Of a DNA stretch of 42,639 bases, positions 40,628 through 42,639 are shown one piece after another. The stretch is taken from positions 1 to 42,639 of the forward strand of contig CALUPP010000077.1 of the NCBI GenBank assembly GCA_944322685.1, in the 5' to 3' direction. The notes below the pieces were generated by a model. That model saw only the letters and a list, made by a program, of their open reading frames with translations, ran no database searches and was not told the DNA's origin. Each line of letters opens with the position of its first letter. Within the stretch, counting starts at the first letter, position 1. The position numbers and the translations under genes were made by a program. Source of the stretch: Candidatus Gastranaerophilales bacterium (GTDB taxonomy: Bacteria; Cyanobacteriota; Vampirovibrionia; Gastranaerophilales; Gastranaerophilaceae).

Positions 40628-41140
40628 ATGCCCTTTCGTTACCGCCTCCAAAAAATCCTTGATGTACGTATAAGAGATAAAGAAAAACAACTCCAGGAGG
40701 TCAGAAAGGCACAAGCGGCCGTAGTCAAGATAGAAGGGCTGATAGAAAGGAATAACAAGGAAATTGCCCAAACCCGCATAAATATGCGTCAGGCGGATTT
40801 CATGATGTACGAGTCTTATGACAATTTTCTTAAACATCTATACGAAAAAGGCGAAAACCTTGAAATCGACCGCCAAAACGCGCAAGCAATCCTCGATGAA
40901 GAAAAAGAAAAGCTAAAAAAACTCGAGCAGGCAGTAAAAGTTCTCGAAAAACATAAGGAGCATGCAAAAGAGGCTTACATTGAAGAAGAAAAAGCCGCAG
41001 AACTCAAAAGACTCTCCGAAGTCGCCGTCCAGAGGCACTTTGCAAGAACAAGAGAAATCTCCGAAGAAGATGCAGAACAGGAAAAACGAATTCTTGAACA
41101 GTTAAAACAGATTGAAAACGGAAATTTTTATGAATATTAG
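40628..41140 (+). CDS. fliJ: Flagellar export chaperone FliJ
   Basis: 170 aa, nearly all coiled coil. Starts MPFRYRLQKILDVRIRDKEK, the typical F-(R/K)-F-x-L-x-x-(I/L)-L opening of FliJ, then a long antiparallel two-helix hairpin (LIERNNKEIAQTRINMRQAD; LDEEKEKLKKLEQAVKVLEK) and a C-terminal charged helix with a Tyr end. FliJ sits in the FliI ATPase ring of the flagellar type III export apparatus. First gene of a flagellar unit; overlaps the next gene by 11 nt. Confidence 0.87.
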   Translation: MPFRYRLQKILDVRIRDKEKQLQEVRKAQAAVVKIEGLIERNNKEIAQTRINMRQADFMMYESYDNFLKHLYEKGENLEIDRQNAQAILDEEKEKLKKLEQAVKVLEKHKEHAKEAYIEEEKAAELKRLSEVAVQRHFARTREISEEDAEQEKRILEQLKQIENGNFYEY

Positions 41141-41909
41141 CGCAACGTCAACAAAAACTAAAGAAACAACCCAGCAGGCTGAAACGGCCAAAGCCGAAAC
41201 GGTCAAAAAAACCGAAGAAACCAAAGCGGCCCAGGCGCAGAAAGAAACTGCCGCAAAAAAAGAAGAAGCAAAAAACGAAGAAAGCGATTTTCAAAAAGTT
41301 TTGGAAACGCAAAACAAAGAAAAAGAAAAAAACGAAGAAAAACTCCAGCTTCAGCAGCAGCAAGACCCAAACAACCTGATGAATTATGCAAATATCGACG
41401 CAAGCTACATAAGCAAGTTCGGTTTTGACGTGGCAGCTTCAAGCGCAAAATATTCATTGTCCATGAACTTTGACACAGCAACAATAAGCAAAGATGATGC
41501 AAAATTTTTCGCGGATTTGGTCGAAAATAAGCAGTTTGCAGTGCAAGAAAACGGTTCAAAAACCGGACTTATCAAATTTGCGGATGAAATCGGCCCGACC
41601 TACAAATCCCAGCAAACCTCAAAGGTTTTGACAAATCTTATTGACAAAGCCTACAAAACCGGGCAGCCGGTAAGGCTTGATTTTGACAATAACGTTTCAA
41701 TCATTATGAAAATAGATAAAAAAGGCAAAATTTCAGCGGAATTTATCCCCGGAGACAAGGCCGTTGAAGAATATTTAAGAAACAACATCCGCTCTTTAAA
41801 ACAAAGATTCGACGATGAAAGCATCCAATACAACGATATTTTCTACCGTCAGTCAAGAAATCCCCACCAGCAAAATCAGCAAAGAAATAAAGGAAAGTAC
41901 AATGAATGA
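41130..41909 (+). CDS. FliK-like hook-length control protein
   Basis: 259 aa from the ATG at 41130. N-terminal third is low complexity (Thr/Glu/Lys/Ala-rich, then Gln), as expected for the flexible ruler region of FliK. The C-terminal part (about 155-245: KTGQPVRLDFDNNVSIIMKI, then KKGKISAEFIPGDKAVEEYL, then NNIRSLKQRFDDESIQYNDI) follows the FliK C-terminal pattern: strand, strand, F-x-(P/A)-(G), helix, L-x-x-x-L-x-x-x-I. Location between fliJ and a hook/rod gene supports this. Sequence similarity is low, and it is short for FliK. Confidence 0.68.
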   Translation: MNISATSTKTKETTQQAETAKAETVKKTEETKAAQAQKETAAKKEEAKNEESDFQKVLETQNKEKEKNEEKLQLQQQQDPNNLMNYANIDASYISKFGFDVAASSAKYSLSMNFDTATISKDDAKFFADLVENKQFAVQENGSKTGLIKFADEIGPTYKSQQTSKVLTNLIDKAYKTGQPVRLDFDNNVSIIMKIDKKGKISAEFIPGDKAVEEYLRNNIRSLKQRFDDESIQYNDIFYRQSRNPHQQNQQRNKGKYNE

Positions 41910-42639
41910 TTCATTCGTAAACGCACTAAACACCCAAAAATCCACGTCAGATTGGATTGATGCAGTTTCAGAGAACCTGATGAACATCTACACGCCCGGT
42001 TATCGCGAAACGCAGGCGTCTTTTCAGACGTTTTTGGATTCGGCAATCATCGACGGGTTCAACAAAAAAACCGGACAGGGTAAATCTATCCCCGGTACGT
42101 CAAACGAAAACGTATTCCTTGAGGGCGAAGGGTTTTTCACGTTAAGACGCGACGACGGAAAGCTCGTTTATTCAAGGCTCGGTGAATTTACCTTTGATAA
42201 AGAAGGTGTTTACAGAAACCGCGATGGCATGGCCGTTCAGGGTTACATCCTCAACGACAAAGGCGAAATTATGCAGGGTACAAAGCCCATTGATGCTGAT
42301 ATTTACGCAGAAACCGGAATTAAAGGCGGCGCAGTGAACATTCCGACCACAAATATCAAGCTTTGGATTGATCCGAACAACGGAAAATACCTCGGAAAAT
42401 ACGATGAATTCGAAATCAAAGGCGAAGGCATTTTATACGGCAAAGCCGACGGCGGAAAAGTTGTTGTTCCTCTATACAAACTCGCTGTTATGAACTTCCA
42501 CAACCCAGAAGGCCTCTACGAAATTAAGCAGGGTCAGTTTATTCAAACAGAAGACTCCGGTTCTCCCGTTATCGGCAGAGGTGAGGTACGCGGAGGGCTT
42601 CTTGAGATGTCAAACTGCGATTTTAAAGCAAATATCACC
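41902..42639 (+). CDS. Flagellar hook/basal-body rod protein (FlgG/FlgE/FlgF type), cut by the window edge
   Basis: The frame is open for 246 codons to the last base, so the stop is beyond the window. ATG at 41902 overlaps the FliK-like stop (ATGA-type overlap); AAGGAAA precedes it. The N-terminal helix DAVSENLMNIYTPGYRETQA matches the axial-protein motif (I-x-N-N-x-A-N-x-x-T-P-G-Y). Then comes the FlgE/F/G central core: VFLEGEGFFTLRRDDGKLVY, SRLGEFTFDKEGVYRNRDGM. Near the edge GEVRGGLLEMSNCDFKANI matches the C-terminal G-x-L-E-x-S-N-V-D motif. The order with fliK suggests a hook (FlgE-like) rather than a distal rod protein; I cannot decide because the end is missing. Confidence 0.86.
   Translation, partial: MNDSFVNALNTQKSTSDWIDAVSENLMNIYTPGYRETQASFQTFLDSAIIDGFNKKTGQGKSIPGTSNENVFLEGEGFFTLRRDDGKLVYSRLGEFTFDKEGVYRNRDGMAVQGYILNDKGEIMQGTKPIDADIYAETGIKGGAVNIPTTNIKLWIDPNNGKYLGKYDEFEIKGEGILYGKADGGKVVVPLYKLAVMNFHNPEGLYEIKQGQFIQTEDSGSPVIGRGEVRGGLLEMSNCDFKANIT

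Noticed and set aside
41148-41363. 71-aa minus-strand Phe-rich frame
   Set aside because: Antisense shadow of the Lys/Glu/Gln-rich part of the FliK-like gene; its FFFFCG-type composition is the complement of AAA/GAA codons.

Overview
The window looks like a chromosomal segment of a didermic, AT-rich bacterium. My best guess is a non-photosynthetic cyanobacterial relative (Vampirovibrionia/Melainabacteria, probably Gastranaerophilales). Outer-membrane markers are KdsB (Kdo/LPS), a TolC-type lipoprotein, an AsmA-like protein and an SLH-domain surface protein. Flagellar genes are also present. Several lineage-restricted hypothetical families, with odd N-termini, fit that group as I remember it. 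This placement is inference; no rRNA gene is present to confirm it.

Layout. 1-430: 3' end of a GIY-YIG nuclease gene followed by two 84-nt inverted-pair palindromic elements. 542-5093: a tripartite drug-efflux locus, marR-emrA-emrB on the minus strand and a divergent tolC-like lipoprotein gene, with a palindromic operator between them. 5296-8924: a FlaG-like protein, an orphan T2SS-E-N-terminal-like protein translationally coupled to an L-asparaginase, an uncharacterised coiled-coil family, and a small 79-aa protein. 8968-13119: maf, an orphan solute-binding lipoprotein, a FliO-like membrane protein, gatD and an XRE regulator. 13317-15217: a zincin-like HExxH protein directly downstream of a regulator with four tandem GntR-type winged helices. 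15565-16650: coaD with a coiled-coil partner. 16863-20003: two paralogous membrane proteins flanking a strongly promoted SLH protein. 20210-23603: kdsB and leuS.

23693-25637: a DtxR-fold regulator apparently without metal ligands, a small Cys-tailed protein, a HEAT mini-protein and cytidine deaminase. 25773-29247: a secreted protein, then a radical SAM / TIM-barrel / isochorismatase-fold cluster. 29528-34557: rpmE (minus), proS and a large AsmA-like protein. 34677-37997 (minus): a DUF2229-type protein, two overlapping WYL regulators and a YraN-type protein. 38397-40327: two translationally coupled lineage-specific membrane proteins. 40628-42639: the start of a flagellar operon (fliJ, fliK-like, then a hook/rod protein running off the window).

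No rRNA, tRNA or CRISPR was seen. The least described parts are the tetra-GntR/zincin pair, the degenerate DtxR protein, the tandem WYL pair, the short [SAV]F[KG] N-terminal motif shared by four unknown proteins, and the GIY-YIG-linked palindromic elements.
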